Shown one piece after another: positions 42,217-52,713 of a stretch of DNA of 64,000 bases. The position numbers and the translations under genes were made by a program. The DNA is taken from assembly GCA_030432295.1 (NCBI GenBank), contig JAUIHI010000009.1:150600-214599 (forward strand), written 5' to 3'. The notes under the pieces are model-generated. The model made no database searches. It was given only the letters and a program-made list of their open reading frames with translations, and was not told the origin of the DNA. Numbering within the stretch: the stretch's first letter is position 1; each line of letters opens with the position of its first letter. The stretch comes from Anaerolineae bacterium (GTDB lineage Bacteria > Chloroflexota > Anaerolineae > Caldilineales > Caldilineaceae).

Positions 42217-43033
42217 TGGGGAGAGGCTCCACAGCATCCACATCCGGTTGGTTGCGGGGATCGTAGAAGTCGGTCAGAATACGCCGTAGACGGTTGTCGT
42301 CCAGGCGGCGCACAATCCGGCCATTGCGGGCTACGGATATCGCGCCGGTCTCTTCCGAAACCACAATCGAGAGCGCGTCGGACTGTTCGGTGACGCCAAT
42401 CGCGGCCCGGTGGCGTGTGCCCAACTGGGAATCCAGAGTGTCCCGGGAGGTGAGGGGCAGTACACATCCAGCCGCCGCAATCCGGCTGTCGCGGATGATC
42501 ACCGCGCCGTCGTGCAGGGCTGTGTTGGGGAAGAAAATAGTCTGTAGCATCTCGGCTGTCACTTCGCCGTCCACCCCAACGCCCCGGTCGATGTATTCGC
42601 CCAGGCCCGTGGCCCCTTCCAGAATAATCAGCGCGCCGTGACGGTTGTCCGCCAACTGGGTACAGGTCCGTACAATCACACTGACCACTTCCTGGGTGGT
42701 GGCTCCGTCGGACCGCCGGGTCAGAAAGGGCAACCCCCTCCCCACCCGTTCCAGGGCGCGGCGCAATTCCGGCTGAAAAATAACCGGAATGGCAACAAAA
42801 ATGGCGATGGAACTGCTGCTGATCAACCAACTGAAGGCCGTCAACTCCACCGTGCGGGTGATGACAACAATCACCAGACCAATCACCAGCAGACCGCGCA
42901 ACAACTGCACAGCCTGGGTTCCCCGAAAGAGGCGCAGCAGAAAGAAAAAGACTAGTGTCACCAGACCGACATCCAGCATATTTTGCCAGTCGGTCAAGCG
43001 GCTGAGGATCGAAAGTGTATCTGACATAGACAT
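42206..43033 (-). CDS. cdaA: Diadenylate cyclase CdaA (DacA)
   Basis: A 275-aa membrane-bound enzyme making c-di-AMP from two ATP. Three membrane helices (about 20-95) precede a DAC (DisA_N) domain with the catalytic DGA motif in ALHDGAVII and the RHR motif in LGTRHRAAIGV. GVGVDGEVTAEMLQTIF is also typical. c-di-AMP controls potassium and osmolyte transport and cell-wall balance. It is followed by cdaR; glmM, the third member in Firmicutes, is not present here. Confidence 0.94.
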   Translation of the reverse strand: MSMSDTLSILSRLTDWQNMLDVGLVTLVFFFLLRLFRGTQAVQLLRGLLVIGLVIVVITRTVELTAFSWLISSSSIAIFVAIPVIFQPELRRALERVGRGLPFLTRRSDGATTQEVVSVIVRTCTQLADNRHGALIILEGATGLGEYIDRGVGVDGEVTAEMLQTIFFPNTALHDGAVIIRDSRIAAAGCVLPLTSRDTLDSQLGTRHRAAIGVTEQSDALSIVVSEETGAISVARNGRIVRRLDDNRLRRILTDFYDPRNQPDVDAVEPLPNAE

Positions 43034-43053
43034 CCAATACTACAGAGGCCCGG

Positions 43054-43986
43054 CTATTCCAATGGGACACCGCCCAGCAGATGGGCCAGGATCGCCTTTT
43101 GCGCGTGCAGGCGGTTGTGGGCCTGGGGGAAGAGTATACTGGCCGGGCCATCGGCTACCTCATCGGTAATCTCTTCGCCCCGGTGTGCGGGCAGACAGTG
43201 CATAACCAGCGCGTTGGGGTTGCCTGTGCGCGCCAGCAGCCCCGCGCTGACCTGATAGGGCGGGAAGACGGCCAACCGCGCGGCCCGTTCCTCCTCCTGG
43301 CCCATACTCGTCCAGACATCGGTGTAGAGGATGTCCGCGCCCTGGACTCCGTCCAAGTCGTCGGTCACGCTGACCTCAGCCCCGCTGAGTGCCACCACCG
43401 CTGCATCGGGCATATAGCCATCAGGCGAGACGATACGCACATTCAGCCCTACTTTGCCCGCGGCCATCATAAGGCTGGTCGCCACATTGTTGGCGCCATC
43501 ACCCACATAGGCAATCGTGCGGTCTTCCAGATCGCCCAGCACTTCCCAGGCGGTGAAGATGTCGGTCAGGGCCTGGCAGGGGTGGCTGAAGTCGCTCAGG
43601 CCATTGATGACCGGCACGCTGCCCCAGTTCGCCAGGTCTACCACATCCTGATGGCCGAAGACCCGGGCCATAATACCGTCCGCATAGCCGCTGAGAACCC
43701 GGGACACATCGGCCGCGCTCTCCCGTGTGCCCAGCCCCACCTCTGCCGGGCTGAGGTAGAAGGCGTAGCCGCCCAGGTGCTGCATACCCATTTCAAAGCT
43801 GACACGGGTGCGCAGGGAGGGTTTCTGAAAGAGCAGGGCCAGGGATTTGTTGGCCAGGATCGGCGTATTTGCGCCCTTCTCAGCCCGTTCGTCCTTTAAT
43901 CGTTTTGCCAGGCGCATCAATCCCCAGAATTGATCGCTGGAGAGATCGGCCAGATCGAGAAAATGGTTCAGTGCTGGTATTGCCAC
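43054..43986 (-). CDS. argF: Ornithine carbamoyltransferase
   Basis: A 310-aa enzyme converting ornithine and carbamoyl phosphate to citrulline. The carbamoyl-phosphate loop is [11 protein letters not shown] (residues about 54-64), the second signature is [14 protein letters not shown], and [15 protein letters not shown] near 262-276 contains the ornithine/catalytic Cys. The start is a GTG at 43986 with GGGAG upstream. It lies apart from other arginine genes. Confidence 0.95.
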   Translation of the reverse strand: MAIPALNHFLDLADLSSDQFWGLMRLAKRLKDERAEKGANTPILANKSLALLFQKPSLRTRVSFEMGMQHLGGYAFYLSPAEVGLGTRESAADVSRVLSGYADGIMARVFGHQDVVDLANWGSVPVINGLSDFSHPCQALTDIFTAWEVLGDLEDRTIAYVGDGANNVATSLMMAAGKVGLNVRIVSPDGYMPDAAVVALSGAEVSVTDDLDGVQGADILYTDVWTSMGQEEERAARLAVFPPYQVSAGLLARTGNPNALVMHCLPAHRGEEITDEVADGPASILFPQAHNRLHAQKAILAHLLGGVPLE

Positions 43987-44016
43987 AGGAAAAGTCTCCC
44001 GGAGTTGTCGATGGAT

Positions 44017-44817
44017 TTATACGCCCGCAATCACAGGGCTGTGCAAGACCCCAAGCCCTTCAATTTCTACGGTCATCACATCTCCCGGCTGCACCGCGCT
44101 GACACCGGAGGGTGTACCGGTCAGGACCAGATCGCCCGGTTCCAGGGTCATAAAATTGGAGACGTAGGCCAGGATTGTGCCGACGGTGTGGATCATCAGA
44201 TCCGTGTTACTCTCCTGCTTCACAACGCCGTTGACCAGACAGCGGACTGTCTTGTTGGCGGGGTCGAAGGTCGTGTCCAGCCAGGGACCGACCGGACAGA
44301 AGGTGTCGAAATTCTTCCCCCTGGTCCACTGCACATCCTTGCGCTGCAAATCTCTGGCCGTCACATCGTTGGCAAGGGTGTAGCCCAGAATCACATTGTG
44401 GGCGTCCTGGGCGTTGAGAAAGCGGCAGCGTTTGCCGATCACCAGGGCCAGTTCCCCTTCGTGGTCCACTCGCTCGCTGACCGAAGGACGGATCACAGAC
44501 TCGTCCGGGCCGATCAGTGTGGTGGAGGATTTGAGGAAGATGGCCGGCTCCTCGGGCACTTCGTTGCCAAACTCGGCCGCGTGTTCCGCGTAGTTGCGCC
44601 CCACACAGATTATTTTGCGCGGCTCACAAGGGGCCAGCAGCTTTACATTCGCCAACAGAAGTGGCGCTCCGCCAATCTCTGGGGCAAAATTGCCAGCCAG
44701 CCGCGGGCTGTCATAGGGCGCACAGGCCAGGGGATAGACGAATTGCTCGACGAGCATTCCCCAGTCTGCGTCGCCATCCCGGCCATTGCCTTCCGCTGTG
44801 AAACGCACAAGTCGCAT
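44017..44817 (-). CDS. Fumarylacetoacetate hydrolase-family protein
   Basis: A 266-aa FAH-domain protein. Core segments are [53 protein letters not shown] and [15 protein letters not shown], giving the metal-binding E-x-E and D of the family. Members hydrolyse or decarboxylate beta-diketo acids, for example in aromatic or 2-keto-3-deoxy-sugar breakdown. The gene lies 30 bp from argF, but the link is unclear. The substrate is unknown. Confidence 0.9.
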   Translation of the reverse strand: MRLVRFTAEGNGRDGDADWGMLVEQFVYPLACAPYDSPRLAGNFAPEIGGAPLLLANVKLLAPCEPRKIICVGRNYAEHAAEFGNEVPEEPAIFLKSSTTLIGPDESVIRPSVSERVDHEGELALVIGKRCRFLNAQDAHNVILGYTLANDVTARDLQRKDVQWTRGKNFDTFCPVGPWLDTTFDPANKTVRCLVNGVVKQESNTDLMIHTVGTILAYVSNFMTLEPGDLVLTGTPSGVSAVQPGDVMTVEIEGLGVLHSPVIAGV

Positions 44818-44853
44818 AGGTCGTTCCGTTTCTTTGTATTGGGTTCGGTAAGT

Positions 44854-45525
44854 TTATGAAAGATAGACTTCGTTGATCATCAGCCGGAACTCACAGCCAA
44901 GAAAGTTAGCGGCCTGTCGTACCATTGTCATACGGCTCAGAAAAATTTCAAAGTATTCGATGACCTGAGCAAATTGGGTGTCGATCTCCAGTTCCAGGGC
45001 AATCACCCGTTTGTCCGCGTCCACCCGGACAAAGCTGCGGGTGGACGCATAGTTCACCCGGTCGTGGATGTCGAAGGTGGCCGGGTCCGGGTTCTGCACT
45101 CGGCTGCGATGGACGTCCGCTTTGTCCGCGATGATCACAGCGGCCGAGACCGGGTTGGTGGCTGTGCCCCGTTCTTCTTCGTGATTGCCAATGGCGTTCA
45201 TCACCAGGGCAATCTCATCGGTGGACATCCCCAGCCTTTTCAAAATCTGCCAGGCCATCAGCGCGCTGCTCTGGGCGTGATGCTCCCGGTGCAGCAGATT
45301 GCCAATGTCGTGGAGATAGCCAGCCACCTGGGCCAGTTGCCCCGTACGCTCGTCGAAGCCGAGACGGATCAGCACATTTTCGGCCACATTGCCGACCAAC
45401 CCGGCGTGGCGCTGGCCGTGTTCGGTGTAGCCCAGACCGCGCAATGCTTCGTTCGCCTGCTGCACAAAAGCGACCACTTCCGGGTCTTTGCGCACCTGGG
45501 CCACAGTCACAAGTGTTGTCTGCAT
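44854..45525 (-). CDS. HD-domain phosphohydrolase
   Basis: A 223-aa protein. The HD metal-binding pattern is visible as [26 protein letters not shown] and NHEEERG, with a late D in [11 protein letters not shown]. It would hydrolyse a phosphate ester or nucleotide. The ATG at 45525 is supported by its position just after a repeat. There is no fused sensor domain. The specific substrate is unknown. Confidence 0.85.
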   Translation of the reverse strand: MQTTLVTVAQVRKDPEVVAFVQQANEALRGLGYTEHGQRHAGLVGNVAENVLIRLGFDERTGQLAQVAGYLHDIGNLLHREHHAQSSALMAWQILKRLGMSTDEIALVMNAIGNHEEERGTATNPVSAAVIIADKADVHRSRVQNPDPATFDIHDRVNYASTRSFVRVDADKRVIALELEIDTQFAQVIEYFEIFLSRMTMVRQAANFLGCEFRLMINEVYLS

Positions 45526-45541
45526 AGATACCTGAATCCAG

Positions 45542-45593
45542 TGAAAAACCGAGTTTTCAGAAGTTCGACTTTTCAGAAAATGCCGAACCTCTA
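45542..45593. repeat. AAGTTCGACTTTT-type inverted repeat, copy 3, plus AAAACCGAGTTTT half
   Basis: AGAAGTTCGACTTTTCAG and AAAATGCCGAACCTCT form an imperfect copy (45559-45593), preceded by AAAAACCGAGTTTTC. The right arm overlaps the stop codon of the membrane protein gene. Confidence 0.8.
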
Positions 45594-46499
45594 CGTCACA
45601 GCCTGTCCCAGGGCCAGCCCGCTGGTGAGCAGCGCGGCCACCCACCAGAAACGCACCCGGTCCAGGGGTTCCCTCCGATAGAGGGCCAGCCAGGTGGGCA
45701 GGAAAAAGAGGGCCAGAAAGACAAGCCAGAGCGGTAGCTGCAAAAGGATCAGCAGCAGACCTATCCCCGCCTGGGCCACGGCCAGAGCCGCCACCCCCCA
45801 CACTTTGGGGTCATCACTCTGGTAGCTCTGGGCACCCCACACGTGCAAGGCCCACAGGCCAGCCAGGAGAAGCTGAACCGTCAATTTCGTCTCATCACCC
45901 AGCACCAGCACAACCAACAGCCAGGGCAGAGCCACAGTCGTCAGCACAAAGAGGAGCCGAACGGGGATCGATTCTATCTGCTGGTGCAACCAGCCAGCGG
46001 TGCTGACAACAATCAGGGCCAGTGTCAGCCAGATTGCCACTGGGTCCAAAATAAAGGAGACCACCAATGCCAGAACGATAGCAGGCAGGGCCACTTTATA
46101 AATAAGCGCCAGGATACTTGGCCCGTCCATCCCAAAAAGCCGGGCCGCGGGCGAACCAGAGCGGAGATAGGGGAGCCAGACCCGGCTGCGCGCCATAGAG
46201 CGCTGGATAGTGGGCAGGCTCTCTGGTGTGGACATCAGCCCCCAGATGCTGCCCCAGAGCGGGTCGGCCAGCAGAAAGAGCAGTGCGATGGTGGATGCCT
46301 GGGCCAGCAGATTGGGAAAGGATAAACCCGAAGCCAGCACCGCGGCCAGCACTGTCCAGCCAGCGGCAACCCGCCAGGGCGATTCATCGAACCACATACG
46401 GACATCGATGATCGAACTGCCTGCTATATGAATAACCCCTCGGCTTTCGGCTTCGCTCATTGGCCTGGTGATCTCCCTGGCGCGCCGCAAAATAGACAA
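45591..46499 (-). CDS. Membrane protein of unknown function
   Basis: A 302-aa protein. A soluble N-terminal stretch (to about residue 40) is followed by about eight hydrophobic helices, including [20 protein letters not shown] and [20 protein letters not shown]. Start is ATG 46499 or ATG 46460. The middle contains the conserved-looking loop [28 protein letters not shown]. No family is recognised. Confidence 0.7.
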   Translation of the reverse strand: MSILRRAREITRPMSEAESRGVIHIAGSSIIDVRMWFDESPWRVAAGWTVLAAVLASGLSFPNLLAQASTIALLFLLADPLWGSIWGLMSTPESLPTIQRSMARSRVWLPYLRSGSPAARLFGMDGPSILALIYKVALPAIVLALVVSFILDPVAIWLTLALIVVSTAGWLHQQIESIPVRLLFVLTTVALPWLLVVLVLGDETKLTVQLLLAGLWALHVWGAQSYQSDDPKVWGVAALAVAQAGIGLLLILLQLPLWLVFLALFFLPTWLALYRREPLDRVRFWWVAALLTSGLALGQAVT

Positions 46500-46636
46500 T
46501 TCCGGGAAGCGTTCAGGTGTATGCTTGGCAAAAGCAGCCTGTTCGTTTCCCGGAATGCGTGAAATACTCAGTCTTCGATGGATGCTTCCTCATCCCGGCA
46601 GCTATACATTTAGCCGTGCCGAAAGGTGCTGCAAAA

Positions 46637-46645
46637 AGTATACCA
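46637..46645 (-). promoter_or_regulatory. Extended -10 promoter for the membrane protein gene
   Basis: On the minus strand TGGTATACT (46645-46637) matches an extended -10 element. No clear -35 was found. Confidence 0.45.
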
Positions 46646-46721
46646 GAGATTCAGATCATTCGGAAAACGATTCAGCCACTCTACGAAAACGATTGCTGCC
46701 CGATTCCTGACCAAAGACCAG

Positions 46722-46764
46722 CCACTGATGAACACGGATAAACGCTGATAAAATCTGCGAAATC
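46722..46764. repeat. ATAAACGCTGATAAAA-type repeat (single arm)
   Basis: CACTGATGAACACGGATAAACGCTGATAAAATCTGCG words, with the first part repeated at 47793-47822. They belong to the ATCCGTGT family. The rest of 46500-46804 shows no gene. Confidence 0.75.
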
Positions 46765-46804
46765 CGTTGTTTCTGCGCCGCTTGCGACCTCTGCGTCCCA
46801 GTTC

Positions 46805-47740
46805 TCAAACAATCACCCGCAGACGGCCCGGCTGCATTTCCGCGGAAAGTGCGCTGGCCGCCACGCTTAGAATCTCGCCGTCGGTGTGGACAGGCACGGG
46901 TGCTGCGGTGGCGACACAGACCGACGAACAGCGCACAAAACGCATGGCCGGGTGGTTGCGATGGCTTCCCGCCATCACCTGGGGCAGCAGAGCCAGAATG
47001 CGGGGCGTGTTCAGCGAGTGGGCGATTCCCATATCCAGCAGGCCGTCGTCCATCAGCGCGTCGGGGGTCATAAAGAAGCCGCCGCCTGTGCGCTTGCTGT
47101 TGCCCAGCGTCACCAGCAACGAGCGCTGCTCCACTTCGTGTACCTGGCCGCTTTCGTCCGTCCAGGCCACGTGAAAGTGGGGCTGGTCGTATTGGCGCAG
47201 GGCACGAATCACCGCCCACAGGTAGATGGCAAAGCCCCGCAGCCGGGTAATTTTGCGGCTCTCCACCGTCACCTGGGCCTCGAAGCCCGCGCCCATATTG
47301 TTGTCAAAATAGCGTACAATTTCCCGGCCCTCGGCGATAACCGTCGCCCGGCATAGGTCGATATCCCGGGTGCGCCCGGCCTGGATAGTCTGGATGGACT
47401 GGGCCAGTTCTCTGGGCAGCCCCACCATATCCGAGAAGTCGTTGCCGCTGCCCAATGGCAGAACCGCCAGGGGACCGACCAACTCCCCTTCCGGTGTGGC
47501 CTGGGCGATGCCGTTGACCACTTCGTTGACTGTGCCATCCCCGCCCGCGGCCGCGATGATATCGTAGCCGTCCAGCTTAGCCTGGCGGGCCAGTTCGATA
47601 GCCTCTCCGCCCTTTGTCGTCAGGACCACTTCCCCGGCCAGTCCGGCCTCTTTCATCGCCGCGGCCAGCCCGCCTGCGCTCTGCCCCGCGCCGCCCCGGT
47701 TGGAATAGGGATTGAGAATCACTTTGACTCGCTGTGCCAT
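46805..47740 (-). CDS. Diacylglycerol/lipid kinase-family protein
   Basis: A 311-aa DagK/YegS-type kinase. The nucleotide motif is AAAGGDGTVNEVVNG (about 67-81), followed by LPLGSGNDFSDMVG; the C-terminal beta-domain has MDDGLLDMGI and the closing HTDGEIL segment. It would phosphorylate diacylglycerol or another lipid. ATG 47740 is chosen: upstream in-frame residues (such as NHKEHKEHKDFKG) come from an intergenic repeat. Confidence 0.92.
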   Translation of the reverse strand: MAQRVKVILNPYSNRGGAGQSAGGLAAAMKEAGLAGEVVLTTKGGEAIELARQAKLDGYDIIAAAGGDGTVNEVVNGIAQATPEGELVGPLAVLPLGSGNDFSDMVGLPRELAQSIQTIQAGRTRDIDLCRATVIAEGREIVRYFDNNMGAGFEAQVTVESRKITRLRGFAIYLWAVIRALRQYDQPHFHVAWTDESGQVHEVEQRSLLVTLGNSKRTGGGFFMTPDALMDDGLLDMGIAHSLNTPRILALLPQVMAGSHRNHPAMRFVRCSSVCVATAAPVPVHTDGEILSVAASALSAEMQPGRLRVIV

Positions 47741-47789
47741 CGAATGCCTCCAGTTGCTCAAAAGAATGGATCCACTGCAAAAAGGTCTG

Positions 47790-47945
47790 CCAGCCACTGA
47801 TGAACACTGATAAACGCTGATACTTCCCTTGAAATCTTTGTGCTCTTTGTGTTCTTTGTGGTTCAAATGGCTTTTTGCAGTGGAGCCAAAGAATAGAACG
47901 CGGATGACGCGGGACAGACGGATTCACGCGGACAAAATCTGCGTT
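47790..47945. repeat. Mixed repeat stretch upstream of the GH13 gene
   Basis: CACTGATGAACACTGATAAACG (47793-47814), AAATCTTTGTGCTCTTTGTG words (47831-47859) and GCGGATGACGCGGGACAGACGG words (47892-47913). Several repeat families meet here. Confidence 0.75.
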
Positions 47946-47960
47946 CTCCCGGGCAAATTG

Positions 47961-49427
<1,467 letters not shown>

Positions 49428-49516
49428 ACAAATTTGGCTCCACAATGAAAACGGATTGATAAGAGGGGGATCTGTCCGCTTCGATTGTGGCATAGCCCGC
49501 AGGAGATGTCAATCCG

Positions 49517-49759
49517 TTATCCGAACGGCTGAAGCAGGAGGAGCAGAAGCTGCACGACCAGCAGGAGGAGCAGAGCCGCCACCAGCATTTCGGGCAGGCG
49601 GGATTTTTTGGCGGGCGGCTTGTGGCCTGCCTGTTCCAGTGCGGCGATGACCCGCTGGTTGGCCCACACTTCCAGACGCAGACGGATTGTCTGTATCAGC
49701 AGATAACCCAGGGCTGCCAGACCAGCCAAACCCAGTACAAAAATCAAAAGCATATCCAT
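49517..49759 (-). CDS. Small two-helix membrane protein
   Basis: An 80-aa protein with hydrophobic helices at about 4-24 and 60-76 joined by a basic stretch (GHKPPAKKSRLPEM). GAGGGGGATG precedes the ATG. It is not recognised. The gene lies between the GH13 gene and a MITE. Confidence 0.6.
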   Translation of the reverse strand: MDMLLIFVLGLAGLAALGYLLIQTIRLRLEVWANQRVIAALEQAGHKPPAKKSRLPEMLVAALLLLLVVQLLLLLLQPFG

Positions 49760-49840
49760 AGCACATCCCCCTCGGCAGATGTTTGTGTTTGTTTCACACT
49801 AATAGTTAGTGTACAACAGACACGGACACCTGTCAAGAAC

Positions 49841-50009
49841 GGATTTTCGGCGTGGTTCATTTCGCCGTCGAACGATCTTTACAATTCGAGAGGAGAGAGC
49901 ACGCCCACGTGTGGCTGTGACTCGACTGCGACCGGCACGTGGGCGTGCCTACTCTTCGTACTGAATTGTAAAGATACCGAACCTCCCAAATGAACCACGC
50001 CGGATTTTC
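49841..50009. mobile_element. MITE with 14-bp terminal inverted repeats, copy 1
   Basis: Element 49849-50001 (153 bp). Both ends are GGCGTGGTTCATTT in inverted orientation. An inner palindrome contains CACGCCCACGTG and CACGTGGGCGTG, and TTTACAATTCGAG/CTGAATTGTAAAG lies between. The exact 8-bp direct repeat GGATTTTC flanks it (49841-49848 and 50002-50009). No protein is encoded. Copy 2 is at 56191-56343. Confidence 0.9.
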
Positions 50010-50015
50010 TTTTGT

Positions 50016-50058
50016 AGTGCGTGGTGCGTATACCAGTACACGCACCACGCACCACGCC
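50016..50058. repeat. GTGCGTGGTGCGT palindromic repeat, copy 2
   Basis: TAGTGCGTGGTGCGTATACC and ACGCACCACGCACCACGCC pair over a short loop. The family also occurs at 5456-5588. It directly follows MITE copy 1. Confidence 0.85.
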
Positions 50059-50091
50059 AGAAGCTACGTGGCTATTGCCGCTGGATCGGTG

Positions 50092-51045
50092 CTAATACCC
50101 CCGCCGCTTGTCGATGACATTGCGGGGACGTTCGCCGTTCAAATAACGCTGCAACTGCTCCTGGAAGAAGCGCACAATGACCTGGGGCCGGTGCTGGGAC
50201 GCGCCAGCCCGGTGTGGAGTGAGCAGCAGATTGGGCGCATCCCACAGTGAGCTTTCCGCGGGCAGGGGTTCGATTTCGGTCACGTCCAGGGCCGCGCCGG
50301 CGATTTCACCGTCTTCCAGGGCAGCCACCAGCGCGTCCTCGTCGATGATGCCGCCCCGGGTCACATTGATCAGATAGGCTGTGGTCTTCATCAGTGCCAG
50401 TTCTTCTGTGCTGATCAGATGATAGGTCTCCGGCGTGCGCGGGCAGGCCATCATCACCGCGTCGGAGCGTTGGAGCAGACTGTGGATGTTCTCTTTGGTG
50501 GCCGGTTTCAGTTCGGCCACACCCGCGGGCACATCCGTGCGCACCGGGTCCACAGCCAGGATCGTCATGTCGTAGCCAGCGGCCCGCTTGACCATCTCCA
50601 TGCCAAAGCCGCCCATCCCGATAATGCCCAGAGTCATCCCGGTGATCTCCACCACCGAGCCGGATTTCCACACGTGCTGCTTCTGCTGCTCCCGGGCCGG
50701 TGTCAGGCCGCGGGCCAGGCAGAGCAGAAAGGCCCAGGCGTGTTCCGCGCCCTGGGGCGCATACATCCCGGCCATATTGGAGAGCATCACCTCGTCCCGC
50801 TCGGCCATGGCCGGGAAGAGAAATTTGTCCATCCCTGCGCTGAAGGATTGGACCCAGCGCAGGTTGGGCGCGGCCCCACAGACTGCTTCGGGGAAGCGGC
50901 CCAGGATGACTTCGATCTCCGGAGCCACGGCCAGGGCTTCCTCGTCGCTGCTGGCGTGGAACACTTCGTGGCCGCCAGCCTGGGCGATGCGGCGAAACTC
51001 GGCCACATCTTCTTCGGCAAAGGGGTAGTAGAGCAGGATTTTCAT
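50092..51045 (-). CDS. D-2-hydroxyacid dehydrogenase
   Basis: A 317-aa NAD-dependent enzyme. The N-terminal substrate domain leads to the Rossmann motif TLGIIGMGGFGMEMVKRA (GxGxxG, near residues 136-153). Catalytic Arg is in NVTRGGIIDEDALVAAL (near 229), Glu in ALDVTEIEPLP (about 258) and His in LLTPHRAGAS (near 277). An RBS GGAG precedes the ATG at 51045. The family reduces 2-oxoacids such as glyoxylate, hydroxypyruvate or phenylpyruvate; the substrate is unknown. Confidence 0.9.
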   Translation of the reverse strand: MKILLYYPFAEEDVAEFRRIAQAGGHEVFHASSDEEALAVAPEIEVILGRFPEAVCGAAPNLRWVQSFSAGMDKFLFPAMAERDEVMLSNMAGMYAPQGAEHAWAFLLCLARGLTPAREQQKQHVWKSGSVVEITGMTLGIIGMGGFGMEMVKRAAGYDMTILAVDPVRTDVPAGVAELKPATKENIHSLLQRSDAVMMACPRTPETYHLISTEELALMKTTAYLINVTRGGIIDEDALVAALEDGEIAGAALDVTEIEPLPAESSLWDAPNLLLTPHRAGASQHRPQVIVRFFQEQLQRYLNGERPRNVIDKRRGY

Positions 51046-51159
51046 GGGGGGGTCTCCGTTGAATGGGTGGGTAATGGAAAACGCTCCGGCGTAGTATAGA
51101 CATTCTTGGCAGATGGGGCAAGGCCGAAAATTCGATTCCCACATCAGGCAGATTCCGGG

Positions 51160-51165
51160 TATAAT
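51160..51165 (+). promoter_or_regulatory. -10 element upstream of the small-gene island
   Basis: A perfect TATAAT lies 51 bp before the GTG start at 51216. No convincing -35 is visible. Confidence 0.4.
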
Positions 51166-51215
51166 GCACAGCGAAACCGAACCGGAATCCGCAAGGACTA
51201 TGCAAGGAGGTAGGC

Positions 51216-51767
51216 GTGCAGGATGAGATTCAACCAACTGAGGAAAGACCAAAGATTCCTGTTCGGCGGGTGATTGCTATGCTCTTCCCGGCCTTTATCA
51301 GCCTGGGGCTGGTGGCGCTGATTCTCGTGTGGGAGGAGTACAATCCGCCGGGCTGGCAGCGGGCTATGGACAGCTATCTCTCGGCCTACACCTCTGCGTC
51401 CAGAGAATTGCTGTCCGCCGGTATTATCACAGTGGCCCAACTGCCTTTTGTCCTTGGGCCAGAGACACCCTTCCAGCCCGTCTCACCCAGCGTCCATTAC
51501 CAGACCGAGCCGTTGTCCGGGGGTGTGCCCCCGGAATCGCCAGAGAGCCTGGGCGGCGGCAGGCAGCCTTTGCCCTATCCTGTGCTGGAACTCTACTGCA
51601 TCGATCTCACCCAGACCGACGGGGGCCAAGCAGCCAGCCGCTATCTGGTCGCCCGCCACGAAGACCTGAACAACAGCGATTGGATCGTCTACATTCCCAG
51701 CACACAGGCATCGCCCCAGGCGGTGGATGATGCCTGGGATCAACTGGGCTGCGTAGTGGACGAATAG
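51216..51767 (+). CDS. Membrane-anchored protein of unknown function
   Basis: A 183-aa protein with GGAGGT before a GTG start and one membrane helix (about 20-42, VIAMLFPAFISLGLVALILVW). The rest appears to face outside and includes a Pro-rich stretch and a C-terminal DQLGCVVDE. No family is recognised. The next gene follows after 29 bp. Confidence 0.65.
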   Translation: MQDEIQPTEERPKIPVRRVIAMLFPAFISLGLVALILVWEEYNPPGWQRAMDSYLSAYTSASRELLSAGIITVAQLPFVLGPETPFQPVSPSVHYQTEPLSGGVPPESPESLGGGRQPLPYPVLELYCIDLTQTDGGQAASRYLVARHEDLNNSDWIVYIPSTQASPQAVDDAWDQLGCVVDE

Positions 51768-51796
51768 TCAATCAATTCCTGGAAAGGAGCAGAGCG

Positions 51797-52081
51797 GTGG
51801 ATGCACTGATACGTTTTGTCTTTGTGCTGCTAGCCGGAGCGGCTGGTTTTGCCCCCGGCGGGCTGGTTGTGCGTGCGCTTCTGGGCGATCGTCCCCGCAC
51901 AGGTTTCGACGGGGTGGCAGAAACAGTTTTTGGTGTAGCCGGTGGCATTCTGCTGGGGCTGATCCTGGGCTTTGTCATCTCTGGGCGGCTGGAGCGCGCG
52001 GGTCGCCTGTGGGGGATTGTGGCGCTGGTTGTGTTGATTGGGGTGGAAGTGGCGGTTCTTTCTGCCCTTCCGGGTAGGTGA
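51797..52081 (+). CDS. Small membrane protein of unknown function
   Basis: A 94-aa protein with three hydrophobic segments (about 5-25, 45-64 and 70-88) and Gly-rich helices (FGVAGGILLGLILGFVI). Translation starts at GTG 51797 after AAAGGAG. Not recognised. Confidence 0.6.
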   Translation: MDALIRFVFVLLAGAAGFAPGGLVVRALLGDRPRTGFDGVAETVFGVAGGILLGLILGFVISGRLERAGRLWGIVALVVLIGVEVAVLSALPGR

Positions 52082-52109
52082 AGAAAGTGCAGGGGTGCTG
52101 GCGCATAGC

Positions 52110-52141
52110 CATTTTGTGATTTGACAGGCGGTCACAAAATG
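52110..52141. promoter_or_regulatory. Hairpin covering the start of a small ORF
   Basis: CATTTTGTGA (52110-52119) and TCACAAAATG (52132-52141) are perfect 10-bp arms; the right arm contains the ATG of the small ORF at 52139. It could hide the start codon or be a DNA operator. Confidence 0.4.
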
Positions 52142-52225
52142 AGCATAACCACAATTCTCGCACGCAGCTATGAATATGTGAAGGCATTGAAGCCCAAGCC
52201 AACGACAAAGAAGAAGAAATCCTAG
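52139..52225 (+). CDS. Possible 28-aa Lys-rich peptide
   Basis: A short frame MSITTILARSYEYVKALK followed by a Lys-rich end. It ends 14 bp before the next gene. There is no strong ribosome-binding site; it may be a leader peptide, a gene remnant or chance. Confidence 0.3.
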   Translation: MSITTILARSYEYVKALKPKPTTKKKKS

Positions 52226-52239
52226 CATTGGAGGATAAG

Positions 52240-52623
52240 ATGAGTCAGGACATTGAGGCTAACAAGAGAAATGCCATCGCCTTTTATAGGACCGCCTACG
52301 AAGGGTCTCCACGCGAGGCCGTCGGCAAGTACGTGGGCGCAGAATACATACAGCACAACCCATTGGTTGGGGACGGGCCATCGTCATTCATTGAGTACTT
52401 CGAGAGAATGGCATCCGAGTACCCTGAAAAGTCGATTGAATTTGTGCGATCAATTGCGGAAGGTGATTTGGTGGCGCTTCACACCCACCAAATCTGGCCC
52501 GGTGGTGATGAATACGTGACGATGGACTTCTTCCGCTTTGATGAACGAGGCAAGATCGTCGAGCATTGGGACGCAATGCAGCAGATTCCCAAGACAAGCG
52601 CGAACGGAAACACTATGTATTAG
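52240..52623 (+). CDS. NTF2/SnoaL-like protein
   Basis: A 127-aa SnoaL/NTF2-type protein. FYRTAYEGSPREAVGKYVGAEYIQHNPLVGDGP and DFFRFDERGKIVEHWDAMQQIP are the typical beginning and end of this fold. GGAGGATAAG precedes the ATG. Members include enzymes on small molecules and binding domains; none can be chosen here. Confidence 0.85.
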   Translation: MSQDIEANKRNAIAFYRTAYEGSPREAVGKYVGAEYIQHNPLVGDGPSSFIEYFERMASEYPEKSIEFVRSIAEGDLVALHTHQIWPGGDEYVTMDFFRFDERGKIVEHWDAMQQIPKTSANGNTMY

Positions 52624-52713
52624 TTGTGGAAGCATTATTCGTTAGGTTTTTGATGGTTAGCCGGTATCTTTTTTGGGGAATGTACGAGGCTACAGAGATC
52701 AACTGGTGGAGGG

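Noticed and set aside
47741..47866. Longer start for the lipid kinase (residues like NHKEHKEHK)
   Set aside because: These codons come from an intergenic repeat (AAATCTTTGTG words); the internal ATG begins the kinase fold.
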